Positions 12,291-25,149 of a stretch of 64,000 bases of DNA are shown here, piece by piece. The first letter of the stretch is position 1. Each line of letters opens with the position of its first letter. Below the pieces are notes generated by a model. The model saw nothing but the letters and a program-made list of their open reading frames with translations, was not told where the DNA came from and did no database searches. The stretch covers positions 5,214,169-5,278,168 of the forward strand of contig NC_087386.1 in the NCBI RefSeq assembly GCF_963675165.1, read 5' to 3'. The translations under genes were made by a program, and so were the position numbers. The DNA is from Halichondria panicea. Taxonomy: Eukaryota; Porifera; Demospongiae; Suberitida; Halichondriidae.

Positions 12291-12629
12291 AATATGGAAC
12301 TCTAAACATAAATCATAAGAACAGGCTATTATTTTACAAACAGAACACAAAGAGAACATTATAGACCTAGCTAGTAACACAAAAGAGAACATTCTAGACT
12401 TAGCTAGTAAAACAATGACCAAATCAGGCCATAATCATACACAGTTCACAGAACATCCTTTACCACTAATAAGGCACAGGATATTATACTTCCTATAATA
12501 CTTCCTACATATGTTCCCTTATCAAATTATAACAGTTACTGAAATCATCACATTTCCTCTCCTCTTAAATGAGTACGTCTCTTAAACGTTCGGGTGGTCT
12601 TCGATTGCGAAGAGGGTATCGATGATTAG

Positions 12630-12958
12630 GTTCACTAGCCTCTTATCAATGCCTTTTCAGAAGAGTCTGTAGCAAAACTTGTTCACCGAGTGTTACTACT
12701 CTACTTAATAGTTAGCTCTGCACTAGAACGCTAGCTATTGGTAGCTGCAAGAGTGAGAAGAGAGCTGCAAGGCTCTGCTGACTTGCGGCCATTAATTTAG
12801 ACTTGAACTTTTGGCATAGATCGTTTTTAACAACAATCATGGTCGATCATTACCCACTCTTTGAGTTTGCATGCTCATCATGTGTGTATAAAAGCTATTA
12901 GTAGCTTTATGTTACGTAGCTTTGGCTCCACCCAGGCATCAGCACCTCCGGTGCTTTA
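12630..12958 (+). mobile_element. MITE family A, 5'-truncated copy
   Basis: Matches the right-hand two thirds of 38579-39109, ending in the same AGCACC/GGTGCT hairpin. The left terminus with its TGCGCATGCGCA palindrome is missing. It ends 121 bases before the start codon of the 1347-residue gene. Confidence 0.8.
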
Positions 12959-13079
12959 TACAAAACATAAGCTCACGTGATGATTCATTAGTGACCTTTT
13001 GACCCTGTCCACCCTCCTCTAGCTAGCTATAAAATTATTGGTTTTATGATAATCCTCTCAACTTCACTACTCTCTAAAT

Positions 13080-16000
13080 ATGGTAAGGAGTTTCACAAAT
13101 GCACTAGACTAGCTAGAGTCATGTTGTATCCACCTTACCTTGCAGGCACATCTAATCAGCACTGATGGCTACACTTCTGTGGTTAAGATTGAACCCACCC
13201 CCTACATGATGCCACACCCCCCAACTCATGGACCCCTTGTGGAGACGTACACCCCAACACACCATTGCCCCACTACTCCTCAAATACCAGTGACTAAAAA
13301 CGAATATCTAAATGTTCCTCAACAAACTCGGCCGTTATCCACACCACAAATCAAAACAGAACCTGCGGATTTTTCAGTCAATCTGCAAGGAGCTACTGAT
13401 CCTCACATCCTCACACCGTCACAACTGCCCACTCACATCCCACCCACGACTACCTCCTACACACCCATTATGAAATCTGAACCTCTCCTAGATGTCCCCC
13501 TCCCACCAGTGTCGTGGAAACCCAATACCAGGAGTGCTGCACAAAGAGCTAAACGAAAGTTAGAGAATATAAATAAAGAAAAAAATAAAGAGAAAAGGCG
13601 CGAGGCAAAAGCACTAAAAGCACTAAAAATACAAGAAGCTCGTGCTAAAAGTCGCGAGGAAAAATCACAAAGAAAAAGAACATCTTGTGATTTAAAAAAG
13701 AAAGTGAAATATTTATGTCAATACAACAAGGACAATCCTCATAAGATTTTGCAGATTCTTCTGGAACATTACACTCATGAGAAAATTTTTCACCTCTACT
13801 TTACGAATGCTGCTTTAAAAAAATACATAAAAATTGCAAAAGACAATGGGCTGCTAGAATTCAACCTGAAAATGCCCAGCGCTATGGACACCAATCAACC
13901 AGGACCATCAGGTATGAGTGTTCCCCCTGTCACTCGATCACATGGATCAAGTATGAGTGTTGCACAAGAGAGCAGCTTCAATGTTGTAGCAGAGGACGTT
14001 GTGAACACACACAATAATCAGCAGTCACTCGTGTCTAAAACAGCTGTTGCTGAGCCGACTACTATTCAACCATTAATGTCAATCGTTTGTTTAACCCCCA
14101 AATCAGTCACCGTGGAAAAACAAACTCCAGTGACTAATCTTTTCACATCCACGATGTCGGAAGCTTCTATTAATGAACAGATGGTATCTTCAAGTGTAAC
14201 AATGGAAGATTCAAACCCAGAACAGATAATTCCAAGAAATTTGCAGGAGACTATAATAAACTCAAGATCTATTACCAGTGATGTAAGTGTAAGCAATGCG
14301 ACCAGTAACGTTGGGACCGCCGTGGAAGATACCAGTGATGGCGATGCGACCAATAACATTGGAACTGCTGTTACCATGGAAGTTATGACCAATAACATTG
14401 CGACTGCCATGGAAGATACCAGTGAATCACCTATAAAAACTGTACCTAGGATTACAGTTGCATATTTCGAAGATAGATACGGCGATTCACTCAGTCTGTC
14501 ACTAAAAGAAAGTGTGTCCAACCCACAAATCAAAACAAAGAATTCAGATTTTTCCAACAAATCTCTCCCATCCCCTAGAGTTGCTACAGAGCCAATCGGA
14601 TCTTCTCAGGCTGTGACTATTCCCCCCGGATATCCCCCGGTGGTCCCACGGGAGAATGATGAGGGCCTACTGATGTTTGAAAATGTGGACATGTCCAAAC
14701 ACAAGCCAAGCAGAGGTAACGTTCACTATTTTCTCCACCTCATATACTGTCATTTAAGGCTGTTTCCCTATCAGAGCATTTATCACTGTCGGTAAGGTGA
14801 TGCTGTCACTATTGACTTTGACCTCCTAACTAGTTCAGAATACCTTTTCATTGAGACTTGTATATTGTTTTTAGGCCCCCAGGTACACGTAGTACATGAA
14901 TGTAGATTTTGTCAAAATAATTTTATTCCGTTTTTTAAAGATTAATTAATGCACCAGTATGTGTACTGATTGGTCCATGTGCTGTATAACTACCGTATAG
15001 CAGGTAATTTTCGTGGGGTAAAATATTCGTTATTTTCGTGGGCAAGCTAACGTAGGCGTGGCTTACCGGAACGTAGGAATACAGGCAGGCAACAAGGACT
15101 AAACGAAAATGAAATTTTACTCACGAAAACCACAGTTTCTCGAGTTGAACGAATTTTTTACCCCACGAAAATTACCCGCTATACGGTACTGTATAACCAT
15201 TTCTTCTTCAATCTACATGCACGCTGTTATATATTTATTGCTTTTACTCGTCTCTCTACAGCTGCTCTTGTCACGTTCAGCGATGGACCTTCCACCTCCA
15301 CACCTCCACCCCCTCACACCTCACCCGTACCCATGGAGACTGAAGTGCCACCCACTCCATCCACACACCCTCACACAGCACAACCGCCCGTCAACACGGA
15401 GAGTGATGAAGAGTTCCTCTATGGCGATAGTGACCGCGATCAAACACCACCCCCTGACATCCAGCTAGAGTCACCGGAGGTGACACAGCTCCCTCCAGAC
15501 TCTCAGGTGACTGGCTGAATCAGTTTGTGTATAATTAATACATACGAGCATACTTTGTTTAATTGTAGTATCGTATAGCGGGTAATTTTCGTGGGGAAGC
15601 TGACCTCCACGAAATTTTCACATTACCAGAACGCATGCAAAACAGTGCAGGCAATACAGTGCAGGCAATACAGTGTAGGCAATGACATTTTTTACTCACG
15701 AAAATCACCGTGTTCGAGCCCCACAAAAATTACCCGCTATACGGTAGTGTACTTGCACTAGCTACTGTACAATTATTGTTACAGCGTATCAGTCTCCGTG
15801 CTTTTATCTACGTAGTTATGCTACCAAGACAAGAGTCTATCTTAGCAACCTGTTGCAGGCCACCACTTTATTATAGCCACTGTTGATTTGCTCAACATAA
15901 CCACTATTTTCACAGCTTTTATACCGTGTGTATAGCTCTAACCTTCCTCTACTTCTGTAGCCCCTCCTCGTCAACCCACCCTCTGGCCAGCAACTTGTCA

Positions 16001-18119
16001 AACCCTCACCCGGTGACTCCGATCCCTCCATAGACCGTCTGTTGGATCTAATTGGTCAGTCATCAAACCCAGACCCACCCAATCAGCTGCCATTGGTGGA
16101 CCCAACTGACCAGCCGTTATTGGTGGACTTACCCGACCCGCTGCCATTGGTGGACCCAACCGACCAGCTGCCATTGGTGGACCCAACCGACCAGCTGCCA
16201 TTGGTGGACCCAACCGACCAGCTGCCATTGGTGGACCCAACCGACCAGCTGCCATTGGTGGACCCAACCAACCAGCCGCCATTGGTGGACCTACCCAACC
16301 AGCCATTATTGGTGGACCTACCCAACCAGCCGTTATTGGTGGACCTACCCGACCCGCTGCCATTGGTGGACCCAACCAACCAGCTGCCATTGGTGGACCC
16401 AACCGACCAGCCGCCATTGGTGGGCCCACCCAGCCAGGGCAGTGAGCAACAGGCTGACCTGGAAAGGGATGGCCATCAATCTCGAGGTGTGTGTACATAT
16501 AAATTGGAGAGTCCTTACCCACTGTAGACAGAACTAAAGTGTGTATTCTGTATCTAAGTATGTATATAATTTTATCGATAGTTTTGTGTGGTGGTGTATG
16601 ATGATGTATACATGTATAGACATTTATAGTCAAAAAGATGTATTAAGTTTTAAGGTTGAATGGAAGTTTGAAGTCAGATACAGATGAAAAAAGGGCTAGC
16701 TTGCTTAGCATACTCTCAAAAGTACATTTTCATTAGAAAAAGAATATAGACAAGTATACTTTTTTGAGATACTTTGTTTAACCCCACCCACCCCTGCAGA
16801 TACCCCGCCCTCCCCTGAACGTCCAGCCCACTCAGTGTTGCTACTCGAACCAGAACTACAGGACAATACTTCCATGCTCGAGCAAGCCTTCTCCATCCTA
16901 CCCTCACTTACAGAATGGCCAAAAGAAAGAACCTCAAAGAATAAAAAGCAAAACCAAAGCTCAACGAAAGCCAGAAATCATTGTAACACTGATACAAACT
17001 TGGATCAAGACTCGAGCAGTTGGTCTGACGAAGACGGAAGAATGGCTGTCGAAAATACTAAGAGAAACAAACCCAGTACGAAACGTTCGCCTCGAATTCA
17101 TCCGTTCACCTCTTCTGCAGCTAGCAATAATTCTGATCATAGCTCGAATGAGGACACTAGCAACTACACTGGCAGTGCTTCTCCGGTGAAAAAACAGAAA
17201 CCACAAATATTGCCTCAAAAGAAACAACCTGACCCCCTGTCAAGAACACAACCTCCCAGGGAGCAGGTTCCATCCAATCAGACGTCAGGTAGACTCTCTC
17301 CTCCTACTGGGAAAGACAAAAATACAAGTTCCGATATTGATATGGAACTGGGTTCTGATACTGATATGGAACAGGGCTCTGGCTCTGATACTGGTATGGA
17401 ACGGGACTCTAGTAAGCAGGCAGAGACCAAGCACACTAGAGACAGCTCCTCAGATATGACTCCGCCATCAAAGAAGCAGAGGGTCAGTCCAACAGGTGAT
17501 TCGACCCCCTCCCCTGCACACGCTGTTAGTGATGTCATCAATAATGTCGTAAATGCTGAAGAGGTCATAGACGTTGACGCTCTACCGGACATAATTGTAA
17601 TGGAGCATGTCAGTCCTTCGTCAGATACAGACGTGGATGTGGGTGGAAATTCACAATATCTCAGCCTCTTTTCACCCCAGGCTAAGATCGAGTGGTCACC
17701 AAAACGAATAGACAAAGACATTGCATCAGAAACAGACCAGGAACCAGCTGCTCGTAGGCAAATTGTTTTTCTTTCAAACAGTACAATGGATATTGCAGAC
17801 TCACAAGATTTACTAGTGGATCGGACGAAAAGGGCCCCCCAAAGTGATTTATTGAGAGGGACCTCCCACAGTGATTTATTGAAAGGGACCTCCCACGATG
17901 ATTTAGTGAGAGGGACCTCCCTCGGAGAGAATGAGATCGTGCAGGTGGTGGATAGTCCAGAGTCAGTAGCTGAGTCGGCAGTTTCAGCAAAGGGCAAGTT
18001 CTGTGTAACAATTTCATTTGTACATGTATAATAAACGCTCTAGTACATTAATTACACTGTACTGTCGCTTTTATCATTACTGTGTAAAATACTTTTGACA
18101 CTATCTTAACTCCCCCCCT

Positions 18120-18172
<53 letters not shown>

Positions 18173-19095
18173 AGCCCGACTCAAGAGACTAGTCCTACAG
18201 ACTACCGGAAGATCGCGATCAAACTCGAGCCAATGTCTACTGACCGCCAGCTGGAGGGTGCTCAGTCTATCTCAACTGACAAACCATATTCAATCACCCC
18301 CTCTAAGTCCAGCACTGAGTCCCCGCCTTCACGTAGCAGTAGCCGAGGGAGCACCCCTCGTGGGATACCCCAGAGGTTGCCCCTGCAATTTTCTACCAGA
18401 CCCCGTATCAAACTAAGCATGGACAAGGCCAAGTCTGGCGACAAGAGTGCGTGTAATAGGACGGGGGAACTGACCTTTGGTAGCACACCCTTTTCACAGC
18501 CGGCCTATCAGAAACTGTCTGCGTCCAATCAGAATGAAGCTAAACAGGTGGGTGATGAGATAGTTAACAACGGTTGTGTGTGTACATAACGAACACTTCT
18601 GGGAAAATGTTTAGCCATTATACAGAGGTGGCCTTTGTCGAAGAGTTGTTTTGTACACAAATTAATTTTGGGGGTTTTGTACCTGAGTGCATAGCCTTTG
18701 ATGTGTTGGCCTTCTCAGCGGTGGCCATTAAGAGGGGTCCACGTACTCAAATAAGCAGCGTTTTAGATAATTATTTGTTTTCCCACATTGATGATGGTAA
18801 TGCCAAGGAAATAGATATACAATATGACATTCTTGTAAGTTAACATGCATTCATGTGCACTGATTGTACGTGTAATCTACCTCCCCCCCCCACACACACA
18901 CACACACACACACGCACACACACACGCACACGCATCCAACACACACACACACACACACACCTGCAGACTCTGTTGCAGTTGCGAGAGGCTGGTATTCAAC
19001 TGACGAGGGACTTCTGTGATAGATCGGACAAAGCCGAGGCTCTCATATACAGAATAGCCCACGCCTTCTTTAGTGAAGAACACAAACTACAGTAA
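13080..19095 (+). CDS. Large novel-domain protein with SUMO sites, SIM-like motifs and a nonapeptide repeat (about 1347 aa)
   Basis: Function unknown; paralog of the 5312 gene. Exons: 13080-13082 (ATG alone), 13146-14715, 15262-15506, 15961-16486, 16800-17993, 18171-18547 and 18967-19095; every junction keeps phase. The first large exon carries one copy of the shared unit: IKTE and MKSE motifs, a long basic helix, and the LC..DNPHKILQI..HYTHEKI domain. Next come a low-complexity S/T region with weak repeats around ATNNIGTAVEDTS, then 13 copies of a nonapeptide (LPLVDPTDQ type), then an acidic/serine region. That region holds SIM-like hydrophobic-acidic strings (VIDVD, DIIV, IVQVVD) and further psi-K-x-E sites (AKIE, IKLE). 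The last exon is a short helical tail. The 17994 donor is GC (AAAGG|GCAAGT). I infer a nuclear scaffold that both carries and binds SUMO; no homology was tested. Confidence 0.75.
14992..15188. mobile_element. MITE family B, palindromic (about 197 bp)
   Basis: Near-perfect terminal inversion: starts ACCGTATAGCAGGTAATTTT and ends with the reverse (ACCCGCTATACGGTA). It sits in an intron of the 1347-residue gene. Confidence 0.85.
15571..15746. mobile_element. MITE family B, second copy in the next intron
   Basis: Starts TCGTATAGCGGGTAATTTTC and ends ATTACCCGCTATACGGTA, with a 'gcaggcaatacagt' duplication inside. Confidence 0.85.
16087..16437 (+). repeat. Coding 27-bp minisatellite, 13 units (nonapeptide LPLVDPTDQ)
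   Basis: Thirteen in-frame 27-base units encode LPLVDPTDQ and variants (PLLVDLPDP, PPLVDLPNQ, last unit PPLVGPPSQ). Length is an exact multiple of three throughout, and variants cluster in blocks, as expected from unequal exchange under coding constraint. Confidence 0.95.
18121..18169 (+). repeat. (CA)n microsatellite directly before a 3' splice site
   Basis: About 24 CA units run into the acceptor AG at 18169-18170 of the sixth exon of the 1347-residue gene, replacing a normal pyrimidine tract. Confidence 0.95.
18893..18960 (+). repeat. Imperfect (CA)n microsatellite
   Basis: CA/CG dinucleotide run just before the last exon of the 1347-residue gene. Confidence 0.9.
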
Positions 19096-19404
19096 CTGTT
19101 GCGTTAATTGCACGTTATTATTCATTAACTATACACTCCTCAACCATTGTCATTCAACATTTTGATTTTGTAATTCTCATATCCAATTATTATTATTTAT
19201 TATAGCCTCAAGGTCTGTGCTAATTCTAATTAATGTAAAAATTAACACGAGACGGTGAGATATATAATTTGTAGTTTGAGATGTTGTATGCATGTGTTTA
19301 CAGTATGCATTTCAACCCTTTTAAGGTCATGTTAATATGCTGACTATGGAATGTAATCAAGTGCTGCCAAACCCACCCACAACAACAACACAATACTTTG
19401 CACA
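19096..19404. other. Intergenic, nothing recognised
   Basis: AT-rich 3' flank of the 1347-residue gene, up to the foldback element; no domain or repeat seen. Confidence 0.5.
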
Positions 19405-19849
19405 TGCGCATGTAGGACCAGAAAGCCAGAAATCGGAAAAAGCGGAAGTGAAGAGTAAATGAGTGGGCGTAGCAGGGCAATGCATTCCAAGGTTAACCCT
19501 TGACTTTGTGCAGATGTAATGAGATGCTGTTGCCTGATCACCCTACTTAACTAGTATCAGTGTAAGTAAGTAGAAAGCTGGCCAGCCTAGTTTTAAGAGT
19601 CAGGTAAGTAGACTCTTCATTCTCTTCATTGTCTGCAGTATAGACTCTATAATATGGCTAGCTACTTGCACATGTCTGCAGTAGACTCTAGCTAGCTACA
19701 TGCACAATGACTGAATGAATTATGTCTGTACACTGAGCTAGATTTTGTATGAATTTAACATTTTTTAAGGTGTGTTAATTCAGCCAGTCACCTAACTTCT
19801 ACTTATACTCCCCAATTTATTGTCCTGAGGTTATTTGGCTCTACTGAAA

Positions 19850-20990
19850 CACGCCGAGCCACTTTTCTGACTTTCTGAGAGCCATGATTCGAGAACGGGA
19901 ACTGGAATAATTATGTTCAGTCCTGATATAATATAGACAAGCACGTATCAGCCAATAAGTTATGTTGAAATACTCAAGTTACTTTAATCGACTGGAACTT
20001 GCTAAGAAGCTTTTCTGACTTTCCGAGAGCAGTGATTCGTTAACAGGAACCCTGAAAATAATATATTCAGTGCTAGACTAGACATGCATGCAGATATCAG
20101 CCAGTATGTTGATATATACTCTTCTGAGGTTACTTCAATCGACTGGAACTTGCTGAGAAACTTTTCTGACTTTCCGAGAGCTGTGGTTCATTAACGGGAA
20201 CCCTGAAAAATAATATATTCAGTGCTGGTCTAGACATGCATGCATGTATGCAGATATCAGCCAGTATGTTGATATATACTCTTCTGAGGTTACTTTAATC
20301 GACTGGAAGTTGCTGAGAAACTTTTCTGACTTTCCGAGAGCAGTGCTTAGTAAACGGAAACCCAGAAAATATATTTAGTGCTGGTCTTAGACAAGCAGGT
20401 ATAGCAGCCAATACGTTGATACACTCTTCTGAGGTTACTTTAATCGACTGGGAACTTGCTGAGCAACTTTTCTGACTTTCCGAGAGCTATGGTTCGTTAA
20501 CGGGAACCCTGAAAAATAACATATTCAGTGCTGGTCTAGACATGCATGCAGATATCATGCAGCCATTATTTGATATAATTATACTCAAGTTTATAATTCT
20601 GAGGTTACTTTAATCGACTGGAACTTGCTGAGCAAGAACTAGCTGAGAAACTTTTCAGACTTTCCGAGAGCAGTGCTTCGTAAACGGAAACCCAGAAAGT
20701 ATATTTAGTGCTGGTTTTAGACCAGCAGGTATCAACCAATACGTTGATACACTCTTCTCGGGTTAATTTAATCGACTGGGAACTTACTGAGCAACTTTTT
20801 AGACTTTCCGAGAGCATGCAGTGATTCCTAAACGGAACTTGACCCTGAAAATGTTCAGTATACTGTTCTTAGACAAGCATGTATCAACTAATACCTATAA
20901 TTATATACCCAAGTTTACAATTCTGAGGTTACTTTAATTGACTAGAACTTGTTGACTTTCCAAGAGCAGTGATTTGTAAACAAAAACCCT
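19850..20990 (+). repeat. Left-arm tandem array, 8 units of about 150-180 bp
   Basis: Units share a core CTGACTTTCCGAGAGCAGTG followed by a T-to-A-rich spacer and ATCGACTGGAACTTGCTGAG. Cores lie near 19866, 20013, 20164, 20324, 20469, 20653, 20798 and 20952. Confidence 0.85.
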
Positions 20991-23900
20991 GAAAATTAAT
21001 TTTGTTGAAACACCCCTTAATAATAACATTAAGGTAAATTCTATACCAGGATCCAACACAGTAATGATACACAAACAATCTTCATTATATAGTCAAGTCC
21101 TGTTGTGTATAATTATATTATAGTCTACAGCTATACAATATAGATGTAGGTATATGGATAAGCAGGACGATATCATGAAGTAGGCAGATGATGCTGCAAT
21201 ACTAGAGATTGAAGAAGATATGAGAGTGAGTGAAGAATACTCAGAATGTGCTGAATCAGAGGTATATATATATACAGGCATATATAGTTACAACATAAAC
21301 TGTTGATGTGTACAATGTGTTAATTACGTAATGGTTATGCAATGTTTACTACGTTTATAGTTTTAGTTTTGTGGTAATACGTGCCAGGCCAGTTTCTTAA
21401 AATAATCGTCCCCATATTGGAAGGCAAGCATATCCCTACCAACGATCGGAGCGCCCCAATGATAAAGGCTCACTACCATACACATATACCGTGACAATCT
21501 GTCAGTGGGTGAAATTGAAACCCATTAACCAACCAGAAAGAAAAGCGCATGTGTTACGTACGGAAGAAAAAGGATGCCATCAAAGGGAGATTAAAAAGAA
21601 ATTCGAGCATTAGAGGTGCAAAAATAATTATATCAATAGTTCCTGAATCAACCAGAAAATCAAATTAAAGGAAGATTTGAGAAAACCATGCTTTAATAAT
21701 TACGTCCAGTGCAATCCTTAGCATCAAGTTCTAATGAGCATGATAGACTATCCTGCATGTAGACATATAATTTAGGTACAATTGCAAGTGGATAATGTCT
21801 TGCGCATTGATGTCTTTTCGAAGTATCTCATTTTGCACAAAGCAACAAAGCAATCAGCAGTTGCGTCTCCAGATTTTTTGGCTGATTTTCGATTTTTGTT
21901 GATTTTGGATTTCTGCATGGTTCAGCTTGAGTGTGAAAGACATTCTGAGTTGTGTGTGTCACTATGACGCTGAAAGTGAAAATTATTCGAAGCAGTGCTA
22001 TATAATTATACTGAGACATCTGAATCCCAGCTAGGGCAAGGTAACTGCATGCATAAATTGTTTTATGCTGTAATAATTAACAATGTGCATTCTATATATA
22101 AAATTATATAGATCTGCTATAACTGCAATGCTGTTTAATTTAGGAACCAATAGATTCTGTGAGGTCAGTTGATTGTATCTGTACACATTGATGGTGTCCT
22201 GCATGCATGCATGTGTCCTATGAGCATTATTTATAGAAGAATGGAGTTTGATAATGTCTTCGTTCTTGATGTAATCTGCTGAAGATGTCATGATCAGGTC
22301 ATTTATGCATATTATATGGAACATGCAGATAAAAAATTCCAGTAGTTTTAAGCATCTAATAGTGTCACACAATTTGTCTCACTTTTTTCAAAACTCAGCT
22401 AGTGTATTTAAATAACTATATAGGGCATACTCTTTCAAACTGGAAAAGCTCTGTTACCTGTACTGTGTGCATGCATGTGAATAGCATTACACACTATTGG
22501 TGAACTGATAATTATATGAAAATTATGGCTGAGTGCATGTTATACATGTATACCCATGGCTATAACTATGCCATGGTATTATGTGAGATACCGTATATAC
22601 GTATTGTGCTAGAAATAATATTAGTTACTATAGATATCATTAATATAGCACTATACGTTAACGGCAAGAGTATAAATAATATAAGAAGAGAAGAGTGTCG
22701 AACTACCAATACCTCTATACACAAAACTGTGCACGATATCCTGTCAATTGCGCAAGCTTGCGCACACATTACACAACGCACAGAATTTGTTAGCAGTGAG
22801 TAAAGAGTGGAAGTGAAGAGGATCAACCCGACTATTGTCTCTATTTATGATTTTTGTGAAAAGATCATCTTCTATCAGTGTGCAGTGAGCAGCTCTGAAC
22901 GTTGAACGCAAACGAATATAGCTAGAATCAGATGTCATTGTACATGCACCCCTAAAAACGTCACGGTTAACATTTTCTAGGAGATTACTAGTAAGTTTAC
23001 AGTATACTTCATCACGTGCGCGAGTCTTGTGTATGATGCCGCTGAGTATAAAACACATAATTGTAATGGACAAACACATAACATTATAGGCAGATTGTTA
23101 ACGCTTAGCCTAGCTATAGTTCTGATAAGTTCTTATGCATGCAGTTCACGATACATCTGTTACAAGGGCATAGGTATAGTGGATTTAGAGAACAGCTTTT
23201 TGGGGTTGGCTGCTAGAGTTTGTGCTATAGGTTTGTGTCATAATCAATTTTAGGATCAGGGATTGGTTTTGTAATTGCAGTTCCTCTAGTTTGCATAGCT
23301 TGATAGTAGTGTATATATTTCCTTGATCCATGCAAGTTTTTAACGTCATGTCTTATTCCTTGGTGAACCAGTTAAGGACGCTGTTGTGGCCATTGCATGT
23401 CTGTATATACAATAGCTAATGTTGTCTGTTTTTAGTTCTATATAAATAGGCAGTTTTAACATAATTATTGGGAGGCTTAGGGAGATGATTGGGTGGAAGT
23501 ACTGCTGAAGTTATAATTATAGCTTGAATTGTAAAAAAAAAGTTACTTGTGGATCAAATAGGCGGATTATAACTATATATAGTTGGCTGTGAGAGAGAAT
23601 AAAACTAAGAAGTGGTCGGAGTATAGTTATATATGGTTGATCCACTATACCGGCCTCTCTTGGTGTATCTGTTAAAATATATAAATCTAGAATATTGCCC
23701 TATATAATTATGTGTGAGGGAGGCTATCAGTTGGATAATTAAGTTTCAACGACACAACATTATTTTAACAGCCCCGGCCATATTAATTAAAGCCTGTCTG
23801 ATATGTACGTTGTATTATTATCTTGCTTTGTATGTCTACGGGATAGTCCATGCATAATGCTTATTATGAACTTGATGCTATAATTATATAAGGATTGCTT

Positions 23901-25149
23901 GAATGCATTGGATGGTTTATTCTCAAATCTTCCTTTGATTTTCTGGTTGAGTCGATAACTATTGATATAATTATTTTTGCACCTCATCTTCGCTAATGCC
24001 AGAACACTTCATGGAATCTCTTTCTTTGACAGACTTTTCGTCAATGGTTGAAACACCTGTGGCTTGGTGTATTTAATTATAATTATGGTGTAAAAAAATT
24101 ATTGACATAATTATTCATTTTACATACTGACAGATTAATTGTCACGGTATGGTCACGGTACGGCCACGACAGTAGTAAGTCTTTTTTATTGGGGCGCTCC
24201 AATCTTTGGTAGAGATATAATTACGCTTGCCTTCTATAAAATGTAAGCAACATAAATTACTGTGTCAGGAAGTGCTTTGGATGCACCAGAATCACCTGCA
24301 TGGGGGGCTTCAGCCTCACCCCCATTTTCCTATCGCCTATATAATTATAATAATAGGCCGGCCTTGCATTACAGCTATATAGGACATATATATCTAGAGA
24401 CGATGGTGTACAATCTACAAGCTTAACTATAGCGATTATCATCTACTTGCAATGTAGTTTATGTTGTAACTATATATACGCCTGTATTTATCCAGTGAGA
24501 GTTTTCCTCATTCTCTCTCATAACTGTCTTTCAATCGCAGCATCATCACTGCCTACTTCATTGTCACTGCTCGTCCATATACCTATATTGTATATAGGAC
24601 TGGTGTAGACTACGTATATATACACTGCCAGGACTTGACTATAATGAGGATTGTTTGTGTATACTGTGTTGCATGGATCCTGGTATAGAATTTAGTCTAC
24701 ACCCATGACACACACTATATTATATCAAATTATCAAGACAATACACAGTAATACATCTATTCAAGCAAAACCTATAGTAATTAGCTGCTGACAACACACT
24801 ATATATAGATGCATGCATGGTCATGCAACAAACCAGGTACACACCAGTCTATCAGCCCAGCAAAATGAAATTATATAGTATATAGAGTCTACGTATAGTC
24901 CGTACACTTTGATTCAATCTCTATAGTCAGAACTCAATATAGTTTCTCATGATTGAATCTTCTGTCAAGAACTTACTCAAAAGGCTATCTTTGCACTGAG
25001 CCGTGAATAATAATCTTGCATCTGGTGAAATTGTAATCAACATTTGAATTACTGCCCATGGAACGTCAAGAGTCGTTCTATAGTTGAGTAAAGTAACAAT
25101 AACTGGAGGTATGGATGGACTGACTGCCTGCATTGCTTGTCCGAGAAAT

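Noticed and set aside
14066-14560. 164-codon minus-strand ORF
   Set aside because: Shadow of the S/T/N-rich coding region on the plus strand.
16083-16379. Long antisense and alternative-frame ORFs (NGSWSVGST, WWTQPTSCH repeats) over the minisatellite
   Set aside because: A 27-base in-frame repeat without stops is open in several frames; only the frame joined to good splice sites is kept.
17278-17997. 239-codon minus-strand ORF
   Set aside because: It mirrors the serine/aspartate-rich coding exon of the 1347-residue gene; no domain or splice support.
22516-23079. Overlapping ORFs in the centre of the foldback element
   Set aside because: Low-complexity, AT-rich, no transposase motif, and open on both strands by composition.
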